Origin: Brienomyrus brachyistius
Lineage: Eukaryota > Chordata > Actinopteri > Osteoglossiformes > Mormyridae
DNA: 64,000 nt
Reading direction: 5' to 3'
NCBI RefSeq assembly: GCF_023856365.1
Contig: NC_064534.1
Location: forward strand, 12,916,536-12,980,535
Shown one piece after another: positions 43,701 through 55,781 of the stretch. The notes beneath the pieces were generated by a model. The model did not search any database and was not told the origin of the DNA. It saw nothing but the letters and a program-made list of their open reading frames with translations. The first letter of the stretch is position 1. Every line of letters begins with the position of its first letter. The position numbers were made by a program, and so were the translations under genes.

Positions 43701-46700
43701 GTTGAAGTGCCAGTTACTTCATGTGGCTAAACTCGGCCTTCACTGGGTTTGGTCCATGACTGCTGGGATGCAGTGTGCACCAGTGACGAAGGCATCAGGT
43801 ACTAATGACCATTGGTAAAGTGTTTCTAAGGCTCTCTTCTTCCTCCCTTTCACTGTTCTGATGTGTTTGGGATCTAGATGGCACCGAATTTGTTGACGGT
43901 ATATAGATAAATATTTTCCAAATGGTGGACTGAATGTAAAAAAAAAAATAAATACAAAATTGGATCATCTTATAGATGTTTGTTTGGTTAGAAGTTAATC
44001 GGGATACAATATTTCTTGCTTTAAGCCGTCTAGAACCCGTTCTAAACAATACAAAACTAAAAATATGGTTCTGTTGGTGGTTCAACAAAATATACCTCAA
44101 TCCCTGGCATGTCCTGTAAACCTCTGCAGGGTGGAAAATCTTTCTGGTGGGAATGAATGTTACTCCCAAATCTATCATCCATCCAAAGTAAAACATTGAC
44201 TGAAAATGTGGGAAATTAGTGCATATAAACGTGTTTGTGTTTCCAAAGCTTATGTGTGATAATTTTCCCCCTATACTTAGTGGCATTCATGCTCATGGAG
44301 TTTTTCAGAAAAATCTTTTCTACCATATACAGTTTAACATAGCTTCTGGGACTCTGATCTCTTAAATATCCAATTATTTGGGAAGGTATGTAATCTGCCT
44401 GATTTATGCATTGCTCAAATTTGGTCTTGTGATTGGTAGTTCCTGCTTGCAAATTTAGTGGGTGTGTTCACTGCAGCGGTATGGTGTCAGACAGGTTGTA
44501 TAGCAGCGAGAAACTTGTTTATAGTCACTAACAGGTAGTGTGTGCGTGAGTCAGTGAGTCTGCTGCTTTTGAAGGGATTTGGTTTTGATGCTCTTTGTGA
44601 AATGAACATATGAACACTGCTGCGTTCTAACGGTGAGTGAGACCTGATGCTTGTGTTTTTATAAGGGATTTTTGTATGAGAGGGCTGAGGAACAGTTTCT
44701 TACCGAATGTAAGGCAAGCTTAGGGGCGCACTGAGTATTGCTTTGCTCTTTGGCTGGCAACATCTTGGAATGCATGGAATGTTTTGGAGCATTGAAAAGT
44801 TGAATCTTGCCATTTGCAAATGCTTCTCTAACAGGAGTGTTCTAATTCCTTACTCTAGGAGCTATACTCTTATCAAAGTTTTATTGTGCTAAATTGTATT
44901 TGCAAAGCAGTTGTGATCTTAAGGAAAAGTACATAAAAAGGAGTTCTTGTATGGGGTATGACGTATTTATGGGTCATGCTTGTTTCTATTATTTGAAATG
45001 TATTAACTTTTGAATCCAGAGGTTACTGATTTGTTGCTTGCTAGTCTGCATATCATGCTTTGGTTCATGATGCTTCAGATGCATAGTTCCCTGATGGGTC
45101 ATGCTGTTTTGGAAGGGCTAACTTACCGATCTCTGAGTTTTTTTGTGTTTTTTACTTCCTGGCAGATTTGTTGCTGAAAGTATTCAGGGCACGCCCCCTT
45201 CCCCATCAGCAGACCCCTACATCGAATCCCATCTTCCCTCATCCACCCCTAACTCCACCAACCCTACTGTCCCCTCTGAATATTCTGACATGTTTTCCAC
45301 CCTGCATTCCTCCCTTGCTCCTCCAAATGCCAAGAAAAGTTCATCTGATTCTCTCAGCAGCATTAATGAGAACTTGGACACTGAGTCCCATAGAACTTCC
45401 ACCAGCTATAAACGGCAAGCTTCTTTCCCCCCTGGTCAAAAGGCCTCTGCAGAACATGTTTCCTCATCTGTGTATAGTGACAGATCTCAAAGTATGGATG
45501 CGGGAAAACCTAAAGCTGCCCCAAGAAGCCTGTCTTCTAAAACAGGTGCTACAAGTGGGTATTTAAACCCTATTGCAGAAGTTTCTGATTCTAGAGAAAA
45601 GGAATCCTCCGAATTCCAAAGTGACAAACGGCCGCCCCTCCCACTTCCAGATTATGACGAGCTTTTCCCAAAGAGAAGACATGGTATTCTGGGACAGGTT
45701 AAGTGGGATATGGTGATTTCAGAGGTCAATCTGAAGCAGAAAAAGAATAAAGCTGATGTTGACCAGAATGAAATGAGTATAGATGAACCTGACTTGAATA
45801 GCGAAAGCATACAAGTGCAGGATGAAAAACCAGCCGTTTTCAGTAGGATGACAGAAAACCACGACCAAGAAGAACCATTTCCGGTGTGGAGGAGAACACC
45901 AATAACTAATAAACAGCCAGTTATCCCTCCTAAGCCCAAAGTTGTAACTCCACCCGGTGAGATTCCCAAAAAGGCTGGTTCAGTGATGGAAAAACCAAAC
46001 CCATTTGCATCTAGAGTCTTTTTGACAGCAACGCCAAAGGTCCAAAACACTGATGCCCCACAGGCAAAGTCCCGTATTCTCCTAGAGCATGAGACGAAGG
46101 TGCAAAACACTGGTGTTGATGTTGATAAAGGCAAAGACAACTCGCCAAAGGTCATGCTGAATTCCACAATAGTGGTCGGCAAGGATGTTGTATCTCAAGG
46201 TGACACCAAAACACCTTTTAAAAGTTCTGAAGATAGTCTTCCTGTCGAACCCAGACAAAGTTCTCTGAATAAAGCTCCAGTCAGAAATGCCTCAAATCAA
46301 GAAACTCTTGGCTCAACGCTGACCCAGAAACCCCAAAATGAAGCCAAAGACACCAAGGTACTAGAGAAGGTATCTGGAACTGAGGAAATCAAAGTACTAT
46401 CCATGACTACAGATGAAGCTGACCTGTTTTCTGGTAGCATATTTCTGAAGACCCCCACTGTGACAAAGCCAGATCTTGAAGAAAAAGCTATTCAGTCCCC
46501 TGCTAAACAGCTGGTAGTTGAACTAGATCCATTCCAGAATAACTCATTACTTTCTAAGGATCTGGTTGTGGGCAAGAATGCTGAATCTCAGGGTGATGCC
46601 AAAACACCTCTCAAGAGTACCAAAGAGGGTCCTCCTGTCAAACCTAGACAAAGTTCTCTGAATAAAGCTCCAATCAGAAATGCCTCAAATCAAGAAACTC

Positions 46701-49700
46701 TTGGCTCACTGGTGACCCAGAAGCCCCAAAATGAAGCTAAGGACGCTCGGATGCTAGAGGAAGTATCTGGAAGTGAAGAAGTCAATGTAGTATCCATGAC
46801 TACGAATAAAGCTGACCTGTTTTCTGGTAGCATATTTCTGAAGACCCCCACTGTGACAAAGCCAGATCTTGAAGAAAAAGCTATTCAGTCCCCTGCTAAA
46901 CAGCTGGTAGTTGAACCAGATCCATTCCAGAATAACTCATTACTTTCTAAGGATCTGGTTGTGGGCAAGAATGCTGAATCTCAGGGTGATGCCAAAACAC
47001 CTCTCAAGAGTACCAAAGAGGGTCCTCCTGTCAAACCTAGACAAAGTTCTCTGAATAAAGCTCTAATCAGAAATGCCTCAAATCAAGAAACTCTTGGCTC
47101 ACTGGTGACCCAGAAGCCCCAAAATGAAGCTAAGGACGCTCGGATGCTAGAGGAAGTATCTGGAAGTGAAGAAGTCAATGTAGTATCCATGACTACGAAT
47201 AAAGCTGACTTGTTTTCTGGTAGGATACTTCTGAAGACCCCCACTGTGGCAAGGCTAGATCTTGAGGAGGAAGAAGCTGCCACGAACTCGCCTGTTAAAG
47301 AGCAGGTAGTAGAACTGGACTCATTTCCAAATGATTCATTCCTTTCTAAGGATCTAGTTTTGGTCAAGGATTCTGAATCTCAGGGTGACACCAAAACCCC
47401 TCTCAAGAGTACCAAAGAGAGTCCTCCTGTCAAACCCAGACAAAGTTCTCTGATTAAAGCTCCAATCACAACCACCCCAGTTCAGGAACAGCTAGGCTCA
47501 ATGCTGACCCAGAAACCCCAAGATGAAGCTAAGGACTCTAAGATACTAGCGAAGATGTCAGAAAGTGAAGAAATCAATGAAGAATCCACAACTATGACAA
47601 AAGGCACTGACTTGTTTTCCGATAGCATTTTTGCGAAGACTAATGTGTTGAAGCCGGGCTGTGAAGAAAAAGCTGAGTCACCTGCTAAATGGCGAATAGT
47701 TGAACCAGACCCATTCCCAAATGATGTATTCCTCTCTAAGGATCCCTGGACCTTGCCACTGGAATCAAAGAATAAGTATGAGCAAAGGATGTCTGAGGAA
47801 GACTTGGAAAAAATATTTTCCAGTAATATAGCCGATCCATTTACTGATTTTGTTCATAATGTGTCTGCTAAATCTCCAGAACCAAAGATTGAGATGACTG
47901 GGAAAACTAATGCTGAACCGAGTTCTGGTGCCCAAAGCAATTTGTTTACAAAGAAAAAGGCTCCACCAGTACCTGTAAATGCAGCTAATGCAGACAAAAT
48001 TACAACAGAGCATCTGTTCAAACACAAACCTAAAGTGACTACATTGAGTACAGGGGAATCGAAGATGGAAACTCGTATCCAAAATCTAGACAGTCCAGCC
48101 AAGAGAGAGAGTTCCGTTTTCCAGAGCAAAAAAACACTGGTGGCTGCTGACCCCATTCCCTCAGCTTCTTCCCCTGTGTCCTCCTCTCTGACTTCCCGTC
48201 AGCCCCAAATGTCTGCAACAGAAGAGGGCACTCCTCAGCGTGGTGTCACCTCTGGTGGGAAAACCCTACTGCGGGCCTGGGTAACGCCCTCCGAATCACA
48301 GTCAGTCTCTGTCCAGAGTAGCAGCGGAGGTGGAGCAATAGGGAAAATGGGCGAGCCAGCCTCAAGCCTACGCAGGTGAGACAATCTCTGACCCTTGAGT
48401 TTTGTCTTGCCTGTGGAGCAACTTCCCTTTTGAGTGATCTGGAGGGTTAGCAGGTAGCTGCTGTATCTGTGTATTATCTGAATGTGCAGTGCACAATGAT
48501 TCTGTAACGGCAGTGTGTTTTGATTTAAGGAAGAGAATTGGTGGTTTTATTTTCGGTCTCTCCTTCCCCGAGTCCAAAGCTTTCATTTTCATCCAAAGAC
48601 CAGCTATATGGAACCAAAACTCAGGCAATTTTTTAATGTAATGCTCCAGGTTTTTAAATCTCAAGCTGACAATCTACTTCATTTTTTTGATATATAATTC
48701 TGCTTGATAGTCAACAACGCCAACCAGCTCTTCTGAATTATGAGGATTCACTTCTATATGGCCTTATTTAGCTGCCAAAGCACAATTCATGTAAATGTGG
48801 AAAGGAGCTGTTTTGTGTCTCTTAAAGTAATTAGAAGTCACCCAACAGTGCTAAAGTACAAGTGTAAGTACTTTGTAAGCTGAGGTTAGTGGTCCTTAAC
48901 AGTCCTTGAGTCCCCCACCCTTCTCTCTTAACTCAGAATCTTGGCGTTAATTTTGAGTCCTCTACTTTGGAGGAGTTGGCATCTCTCTTCAAACTTGGGT
49001 TTAATCTTGTTGCTTGGGAACACTGGAGTAGACTTGCACTCTATGTTGTCCTAAAGAGTGTCAACTACCATCATCTTGGAAAGAAACGAATGAGCATGCT
49101 GTGCTACAGGAAGGCATTTATAATGATATTGTTCCATTTGCTGTTTCACATTTAAGTTATGTCAGCATTTCGGGGATGTTCCCGAAAAATTGTGTTTCTA
49201 TACAATCCTCCATTTCTTGTTATGCAGGGATTAAGCTGATATAGACACTTCAATTCACACTTTCCAGCCCTGGCAATAATTTCCCACAAGTTTCAGGGCT
49301 GCTTGACAAAACACACGCTGCCGTATATGGTGAATTTGCATACGACCCGAGTCATAAATCAATGTATTTCATCCGTGAAGTTTTGAGAAGCTTGGAACTA
49401 CAAACTTGTATTTGTGCTTGTGGTTAACTTGATATGGTTTGGTTGCATCGTACACTGACACTGTTGGGAAGAAAAATGCGATTAATGTTCCTTGTTTCAC
49501 CCTTTGTTAGTTTCTTGTTAATTTGAAGCCACAAATCCGGTTTGTCTTCTCAGGCCGCACCCCGTAAAGCCCTTAGGCTCTGAGAGCCTGATCTCCGCAA
49601 GCACTCTGCAAGGGCGAGACGGCAAGCCAACCGAGACCCATGAGCCGGTTCTGAGAAAGCCGAAGGTATTTGGTCACACATCTGCCTTGGATGCCAGATT

Positions 49701-50184
49701 GTGCCTTTTTGAAATTAATCTTAGGAAAGGTTTAGTAGTGTGTCTGGATCAAAGTAATCCACATGAGCATGTAAATTCCCGATCCTTTATATATTTTTTC
49801 AGTAATGCAGGTAAGCTGGTATGTTAAGGAATGCAATTGTGTTATATTTATTCAGCCAGTTATTCCTGTGGAATTTGGAGCAGAATTTGGAGTTTTATGA
49901 ATTTTTGAGCTATGATCTTTTCTGTGTGGGCATCTCACATTCTGTGGTCCCCAGTTTCAGTTAAATGGTCCGTTTTCCAGGTGACCGCCTCTGAGAGTGG
50001 GCCCTACTCTCAGCTAACCCAGGAGGAACTGATCACTCTTGTGGTGAAGCAGCAGGGCGAGATCAGCAAGAAGGATGCGAAGATCCTGGAACTGGAGGAG
50101 TACATCGACAACCTTCTCGTCAGAGTCATTGACGAGAAGCCCAGCATCTTGATGTCCATGCCAACCTCCAAAAAGGCTTTCTAG
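34944..50184 (+). CDS. rab11fip1: Rab11 family-interacting protein 1 (class I Rab11-FIP), six coding exons
   Basis: Exons 34944-35293, 42256-42683, 42770-43598, 45166-48375, 49554-49665 and 49981-50184 join in frame to 1710 residues. The order is: C2 domain (about 14-125) with WYPTSVQVTVFQARNLRIKG; the class I signature IQFMRNNITASMFDLSM; KKKSKIKSL and VCINGNHVY as in human RAB11FIP1; a charged helix (about 361-444); NPF motifs at 504 and 814; four repeats of about 131 residues (872-1395); and the Rab11-binding coiled coil at about 1652-1705 with LEEYIDNLLVRV. Class I FIPs bind phosphoinositides through C2 and Rab11/Rab14/Rab25 through the C-terminus to steer cargo on recycling endosomes. The MSL start agrees with the human protein. 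FIP2 and FIP5 were considered, but ASAIVPS, CINGNHVY and SLKGLSLPSYR fit FIP1 best. The protein is longer than the human long isoform (about 1283) because of the repeats. Confidence 0.94.
35294..42255 (+). other. rab11fip1: rab11fip1 intron 1 (7.0 kb)
   Basis: Bounded by GTAAGT and CATTTAG. AT-rich, with a run of 31 T at 37729-37759 and other short poly-T runs. I see no coding exon, tandem array or clear mobile element in it. Confidence 0.8.
37729..37759. repeat. Poly-T run, 31 bases
   Basis: Uninterrupted T run in rab11fip1 intron 1. It could be a retroposed poly-A tail in reverse, but no element body was recognised beside it. Confidence 0.95.
42256..42683 (+). CDS. rab11fip1: rab11fip1 exon 2
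   Basis: A 428-nt exon after a CATTTAG acceptor. It begins WFKLVDKNGKADKDRGE and continues DIQFMRNNITASMFDLSM, IGKLKDKIRGKKSG, and KKKSKIKSLFGPKSN. This is the conserved strip after C2 in class I FIPs. Confidence 0.94.
42770..43598 (+). CDS. rab11fip1: rab11fip1 exon 3, charged helix and first NPF motif
   Basis: An 829-nt exon after an 86-bp intron. It encodes KFKFLTHKRTDSSDSK, GVCINGNHVYTEE, and SLKGLSLPSYR, then about 85 residues of almost only E, R, K and Q (43070-43325), then DRLSSLFGIGRKKEE and NPF at 43501-43509. It ends AAGCCAAG before GTCAGT. Confidence 0.93.
43599..45165 (+). other. rab11fip1: rab11fip1 intron 3
   Basis: A 1567-bp intron with GTCAGT donor and TGGCAG acceptor. The frame stays open for about 220 bases past the donor, so an intron-retained short isoform would end near 43818. 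Nothing else is seen in it. Confidence 0.75.
45166..48375 (+). CDS. rab11fip1: rab11fip1 exon 4, large repeat-bearing exon
   Basis: A 3210-nt exon, open throughout, between TGGCAG and GTGAGA. It begins FVAESIQGTPPSPSADPY and includes RPPLPLPDYDELFPKR, an NPF at 45998-46006, and four tandem copies of about 393-399 bp. Like the large alternative exon of mammalian RAB11FIP1, it may be skipped in short isoforms: skipping keeps frame, because it both starts and ends in the same phase. Confidence 0.92.
46172..47745 (+). repeat. rab11fip1: Four tandem coding repeats of about 131 codons in rab11fip1 exon 4
   Basis: Copies start at 46172, 46565, 46958 and 47357, at spacings of 393, 393 and 399 bp, so frame is kept. 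Each carries variants of KTPLKSTKEGPPVKPRQSSL, NASNQETLGS, LTQKPQNEAKD, KADLFSGSIFLKTPTV and DPFQNNSLLSKD. The stretch from about 46427 to 46819 and its shifted copy at 46820-47212 differ at only a handful of bases by eye, so one duplication is recent. Copies 1 and 4 are more diverged. Confidence 0.93.
48376..49553 (+). other. rab11fip1: rab11fip1 intron 4
   Basis: A 1178-bp intron between GTGAGA and TTCTCAG. AT-rich, with no recognisable repeat or exon. Confidence 0.75.
49554..49665 (+). CDS. rab11fip1: rab11fip1 exon 5
   Basis: A 112-nt exon encoding PHPVKPLGSESLISAS and on to EPVLRKPK. The HPVKPL motif precedes the Rab-binding exon in class I FIPs. Acceptor TTCTCAG, donor GTATTT. Confidence 0.9.
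49981..50184 (+). CDS. rab11fip1: rab11fip1 exon 6, Rab11-binding domain
   Basis: A 204-nt final exon encoding YSQLTQEELITLVVKQQ, KDAKILELEEYIDNLLVRV, and a tail ending PTSKKAF. The Y-x-x-L-T-x-x-E-L start and the E-L-E-x-Y-I-D-x-L-L-V-R core are the FIP Rab-binding domain. Confidence 0.95.
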   Translation: MTASESGPYSQLTQEELITLVVKQQGEISKKDAKILELEEYIDNLLVRVIDEKPSILMSMPTSKKAF

Positions 50185-51680
50185 TAGCCGTAGTGTCAAG
50201 GGCGGGAAAAAGGGCTTCCACTAAATCTGTCACTGCTATGCATCGGTGCCTGGTCCTTTCCTAGATGTTTGTAACAGTCCCTCGTTTCCCACTACAGGTC
50301 TGTCCCAGAGCATGTGCACTTTATCACAGGGAGAGATGGTTTTGCTGACTCTAAATGGTGTTAAATGAAGGAGGAACTAAAATGGCACTAAATGCTGATT
50401 AGAAGTGACAGGTGGTATTAGGAATCACTACGAAAATGAATGAAGCAGTGGGGCAGAGCTGCCTCTGTTACATACCTCTTCATACCTGTGCTGCGCGTCA
50501 GCCGACACCTGAAAGCAGGTGTCAATGTACTGTGATGTCATTTTGACGTATCGACTTTGAAGGTGCCGAAGATTCCTCCAGCATTACCGTGACACCTTAG
50601 CAGGTTGTGAGGTTTCGAAGGGTAGTCATGCTGCGTGCTCGTGGCATTTCTCTTCTCTTTTTTTTTTTAAACTCCCGAAGGACTCTGACGCAGTATCTTC
50701 TTACTTCATATGCTGTAATGAAATCATTAAGCTGCTATGCGATCTTAAATCACTTTAAGCGTACGAGGTCTCTTAAATCACTTTAAATACAGATTAGCGG
50801 TGTAGATGAGTTATTGATTTTGGGTGCTGTTCTGATTCTAAAGATTATCCCGTTCGTCTGCCTTGAGCCTGCGTAGTGCGAGAGAACTGAAAACTTAAGT
50901 AGATTAATTTTGCCACACATAGTAACACGTGGCTGTCATACCAGACCATTTTATGTTCATTTGTCATGGGCAGTCATTAGCCTGTGGGGTTTCTTAGATT
51001 CATTGTATTCCACACTGTATTTATCAAGCAGTTTAGGGTGAATGTATGTAACGCTTTTTGTCCCTAGCCTGAGTGCTTTGTAGAGTTTCCCCTTGTGGTC
51101 ATGCAAGGTATGACAGCTATATTTACCCATAGGTCTCGCAAAATCATGCTTGTTAAATGTGCCCCTGTTGCCACCAATGCATTGCGTGGCGGGATGGTGA
51201 GTAGGATGTTTGTCATTAGCCAACCCACCCAGTGCTTTGATTAATTAAAAGCAACACTAAGAGAATGAAGGATGTTAACCAGTAACCTGAAAGTTTCTCA
51301 GATTTTCTTGTGACTTGTCATTTTGGTGGAGCAGCCTGGAGAAGGATTAAACCTCCAATTAGGTTATTGGTTAAACTGTAATTTATTGAAGGTCAGTTAT
51401 CTACGAGTCTCCTGTTTGTACACTTCTAAATTAATAAATTCTAACTTAAACGGTGTGGAATAAGGTTGGGAATAGCTGTAGGGCGAAACAGAGTTTGAAT
51501 GCGGTACATCTCATACATATATACACCACTATCCTCTTAATCGGCAATACACCCCTTACGATGTCCCCAAACACTTCCTGGTTCCCTGTCAAACATGGTA
51601 GTGCTTCAGCAGTCAGCCTGCACTGGCTTGAATTTTCAATGAATCAATTGTCACAGACTGGGGTGGACATTTTTATATTG

Positions 51681-51686
51681 AATAAA
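51681..51686 (+). terminator. rab11fip1: Candidate polyadenylation signal downstream of rab11fip1
   Basis: AATAAA about 1.5 kb past the stop, followed by a T/G-rich stretch. Other AATAAA matches lie near 51432 and 52143. Which one is used cannot be told from sequence. Confidence 0.35.
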
Positions 51687-53619
51687 TTTTGATCTTATCT
51701 GCTGCTGTGTCTTCAGGGTTTAAATCTCATTTTGCATTTGTTTTAAACGCTTTGTCTGTCCACTGTGGTGTGCCTTATATGGAAGCTTGTCATAGCAATA
51801 AGGACATCCAAAACTTTTTTTTTTTTCCCCCTTTAACACCTGTGCCTTGGTATTGGCTATTTTCTCTTTGTCTCATTGGCTGTTTGGATTGGAGGGAGAC
51901 AAGTTCCTTTTATGTCCAGTGGCTTATGAGACAAATTCACAGAATTTTATGGGCGTTTGTTGCATTGAAGAAATTTTCCTTCCTGTGTTAATGGTTTTAC
52001 TTTAATGATTTGTAGGTATTCCAAAAAGTGTTTTTTCTTTTCTCCACTGCTGGAATTGCAGTTGTGCTTTTTCTGTCTTGATTTACAGCAGTCAATAATA
52101 TATTTGTAAACCATATTAAAACTGGCTCTTCCATATAAAACTAATAAAACTATACTGCGAAAGGTCTTTGTTTTTCTTAACCAATTTTTTGTTACTTCGC
52201 TCTGTCCTTGTGTCTGCATGTGACAGTTCATGCCGTTTACATTTCCATTCATCAGTCTTCCAATCTTTTGTCCAGTAGAAGGTGCCAGTGAGCAGGGACC
52301 AGGGACACCCTGGATGGTATAACCGAATTGTATGAGTTTTTGCTTATTTACTAAATCCAGTAAGACTTGGTCCTTACTGTGTCATCTTTGCTCTATTGCC
52401 CTATTTCTTCCCCTCCTGAAAGTTCAATTATGTGTAGCAAAGTTACGCGCACCGTACCTACCCATTTCCGTTTCTGTATTAGTGGTGCAGTTTTTAGAAC
52501 TTTGTAAGGGATTTGTGGTATTAGTCCTAAAACTCTTAACTAATACCACAGAAGCCCAACTTTCTGCTCTAATTACACTTTCCTGAAAGTTTTTTTTTAT
52601 ATATATATATAAAATATATATAAACGTCTCCTGCTATCTTTCTCCTACCTGTTTGACTTGAGCCATTGCCTCCTATGACTCCTGCTAAGAGTTTGTGAAG
52701 TTTCTTTCTGCCAGTTGTTGCTGATTATTTTCCTCCCAGTTCCAAGGTTACTTCATCATGCCGCCTGGACCACAGTTTTTCATGCTACCATATTTAAGTA
52801 ATACAAGTATTTTGAGGTTAATGGCTCATGGGGGGAGGAAAAAAAACACAAGTTTGTTTTAAGTCATGATCTTCTGGATCAGCAATTCTCAACCCATGGG
52901 TCACGAGGAAATGTAAGCATTTTAATATTATCAAGCTTCTGTGCTGATCCACGATCAGATTTCCCAGCCCCAATCCTAGAATTAACCAATATAAAAGGGT
53001 CTTGGTTCTGTAAATGCTTAGTGCAAAACTAGTGAATACACAAGCCAAACCAGATATGCTTAATTTAAAATATACTGGTACATCCAGTCAGATTTGTGTG
53101 ATAGGCAGTGATTGACGTAAATTGCAGAGTGACTGCATGCTTGATCTCAGTGTTAATTTAAACCTACACTTGACATAGGACCATAGATGAGCTGGTATGG
53201 TAAAAATTGGATCATGGTAAAGGATGCGAATCACTGCTCTTCAACAGATGAGGAAAGTGGAGCAGTTGTCCTACATGCACCTCAAACACAAGCCTTGCAC
53301 CAATGTTCATGCATGATGCTTTGGGGGTAGGTTGTTACTTCTGGACGTGGTGGTCTTACCATCTTGGAAGCATAAATTGTTCCATATTTCAGAGAACTAC
53401 ACAGACTTGTGCTCTTTGTCTATACAGCTGAACCATATAGGGAAAAAAAACGAATAATCAGAAATAAATCTAAATCCAAATGGTGAACATAAAAGCAGTG
53501 TTTTTCGATGGCCTAGTCATGATCTAGAACTACAGCCCGATGAGCTTGGCTCAACTACAGGAAGTATTTCATTGCAGTCAAAGTTGCTTATTTCAATATT
53601 GCCTAACTTTCAACTAAAT

Positions 53620-53753
53620 CAGTGTTTCTCAACTCTGTCGTTAGGGACCCCCCTTGACTGTCCATGCCATTCCTCACCTCCCTCCTGGGAGCTGGGAGGG
53701 AGCAAAAATGTGGACTGCTGGGGGTCCTCAAGGACTGGTTTGAGAAACCCTGA
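53620..53753. repeat. Short palindromic hAT-like remnant
   Basis: Ends are CAGTGTTTCTCAA and TTTGAGAAACCCTG, inverted repeats of the hAT CAGNGTTTCNCAA type. The middle has GGGAGCTGGGAGGGAGC, shared with the copy near 23.51 kb. No clean 8-bp target duplication was seen. Confidence 0.55.
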
Positions 53754-54610
53754 GGTACCCTGAGCAAGGTACTGCTCCCCAGGTGCTAAATAATAGCTTC
53801 CCCCTGCTATGTTGCGATGGCTTAAATGTAGAGACTGCATCTTGTTGTGCACTGTGTGCTTTGGCATGTCAGCAATGACCTTCGCTTTCACCAAATAGCA
53901 TATTAAGGATTAGTTGTTCCTTTCTTGCTAGGCTTCCTGTTGTGTGGTATCTAGTTTTGATTTAAGATATAATAATGTTCATTTTAAGACAGTTTAAATG
54001 GTCGGCACAGTTTTGATAGAGGTATACAGTTACCTTTCTTTGGCATCAAATGATCCAATTGCATTCTTGCTGATAATATTCTCATGGAGTTAGACATATA
54101 AGTGCAAGAACTGCAGGGTTCAGCACGGTAGGTCTGGTGCTCAGTACCTGGCTATTAAATATTAGAAAGGTATTGCTGGAAATGCTGTGCAGGAGACGTC
54201 CTCATCCTGGAGGGAGACTATTATCCAGTGGAGTCCACTCTGTTGAGGATAATTTGTTGATCTCTAGTGTCAAAGCAATTCCTCAATTAAAGTAACACTA
54301 TCATCCGATTATAGGAGAGGAGCAAGTCAGTGAGTAATTTCACAAGGGCAGTTTCAGTGCTTTGGTTTTATCTCGACTCAGACTGATTTTAATGGGCTGA
54401 GAGAGCACACCGCACATTCCTGTGCTTCAATTAGGTTTGCAATAGGCATGTAGCTAAACAAACCGTTTGTATATAGTTCAGATGTCTTGTATAGGAGTTA
54501 GATACCAGGATCTTGAAAATATATGTGGAAGATTATATTGCTAACATGGGATTTCAATCTTTATGAATAAGCTCTTATTGTCAACGTGGTATGGAACAAG
54601 GGCATAGATT

Positions 54611-54706
54611 TGGGTAATACCATGTGTGTTTGGGGGACGGGAGGTTATGGGCTGATTTGGGTAATACCATGTGTGTTTGGGGGACGGGAGGTTATGGGCT
54701 GATTTG
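54611..54706. repeat. 47-bp tandem duplication
   Basis: GGGTAATACCATGTGTGTTT, then GGGGGACGGGAGGTTATGGG, is present twice and appears identical. A recent local duplication. Confidence 0.9.
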
Positions 54707-55781
54707 GTCCTTGCCAGTGTTAAAACCATGTCTATGACCTTGGTGTGGAATCAAGTAAATGAGTGGGTGATTTAAATTACAACATTTCATTTTATTTGAA
54801 TTAGTTGACCCTATAAACGAAAGCATATGTAGCAGTAACTGTAGACATCTCACAGAGATTGGGTGCCATACTGCATATCTAATCTTCGATTTAATTTTAA
54901 GGATCAGCAATTTGTTGGTTATTCATTACACGATTCCAATCCAGGTCAGCAACTTTACAAACTTCTTTAGTCAATTTAGGTGTGTGTTGACCTCATCATA
55001 AAGGGTGCTGCCTTGAAGTTTATTCATCTGCCTTTCCAAGCGAAATGCAATACCTTTAAATTAAACGGAGTGCAATTTTGTGTTGAAACCTTCAGAAAGT
55101 CTGCTTTAATACAACAGAGTTTAACCGGAGCAAAAGGGGGCTTTAATTCGTCTAACGTTTTTTTTATCGAGGGCAACATGGCCAGCAGGAGTGGAAGCAG
55201 CTAGGATAGCGTCTCTAAAGTTTGTGAGAATAATGCCGATCAGACAGGTGGCCCAAAATACCCCCCCCCCCTTTTTCCCCTCATTTCCACTAGGCAGGTC
55301 AATTCCACAACTGCTATAAAAGAATGATGAGAGAGAACTGGGCTGACTAGGAGAGTGATGAAGACGATACATATGAGCTGTGTTTTGGATAGAAACGGCA
55401 GATGCAAGAACATTTGTAATTACATCTAATAGTCAACTTGTACTATTTCTGTTTTGCAGTTCCACGGGTACCCAGCATCACAGATTGTACAGTCCTTGCA
55501 GTGTATTTGAGAGGCACTGAAAGATGGGATTTCTGTATCATTATGATCTGCAGAAAGTCCGCCAGTATCTGTGACCATGGCAACATTCTTTCCTTTACTG
55601 GTGGTTTATTGTCCTTCATGCATTTAAAAAGCGTCACAAAGCATCGCGTTACAAAACCGTACGAAAATCTCAAGTACCTCCACTATTTGGTGAAATTTAA
55701 AGGGTCAAGGAATTCTTAGTCTAAGAGCAAATTTGATGTAAGAAAGTGCCATTATCAATTTACTGATATGATTTCACAGCA

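Noticed and set aside
45652..46182. Minus-strand open frame of 176 residues opposite rab11fip1 exon 4
   Set aside because: Antisense to a well-supported exon. Composition follows the sense codons, and there is no family resemblance.
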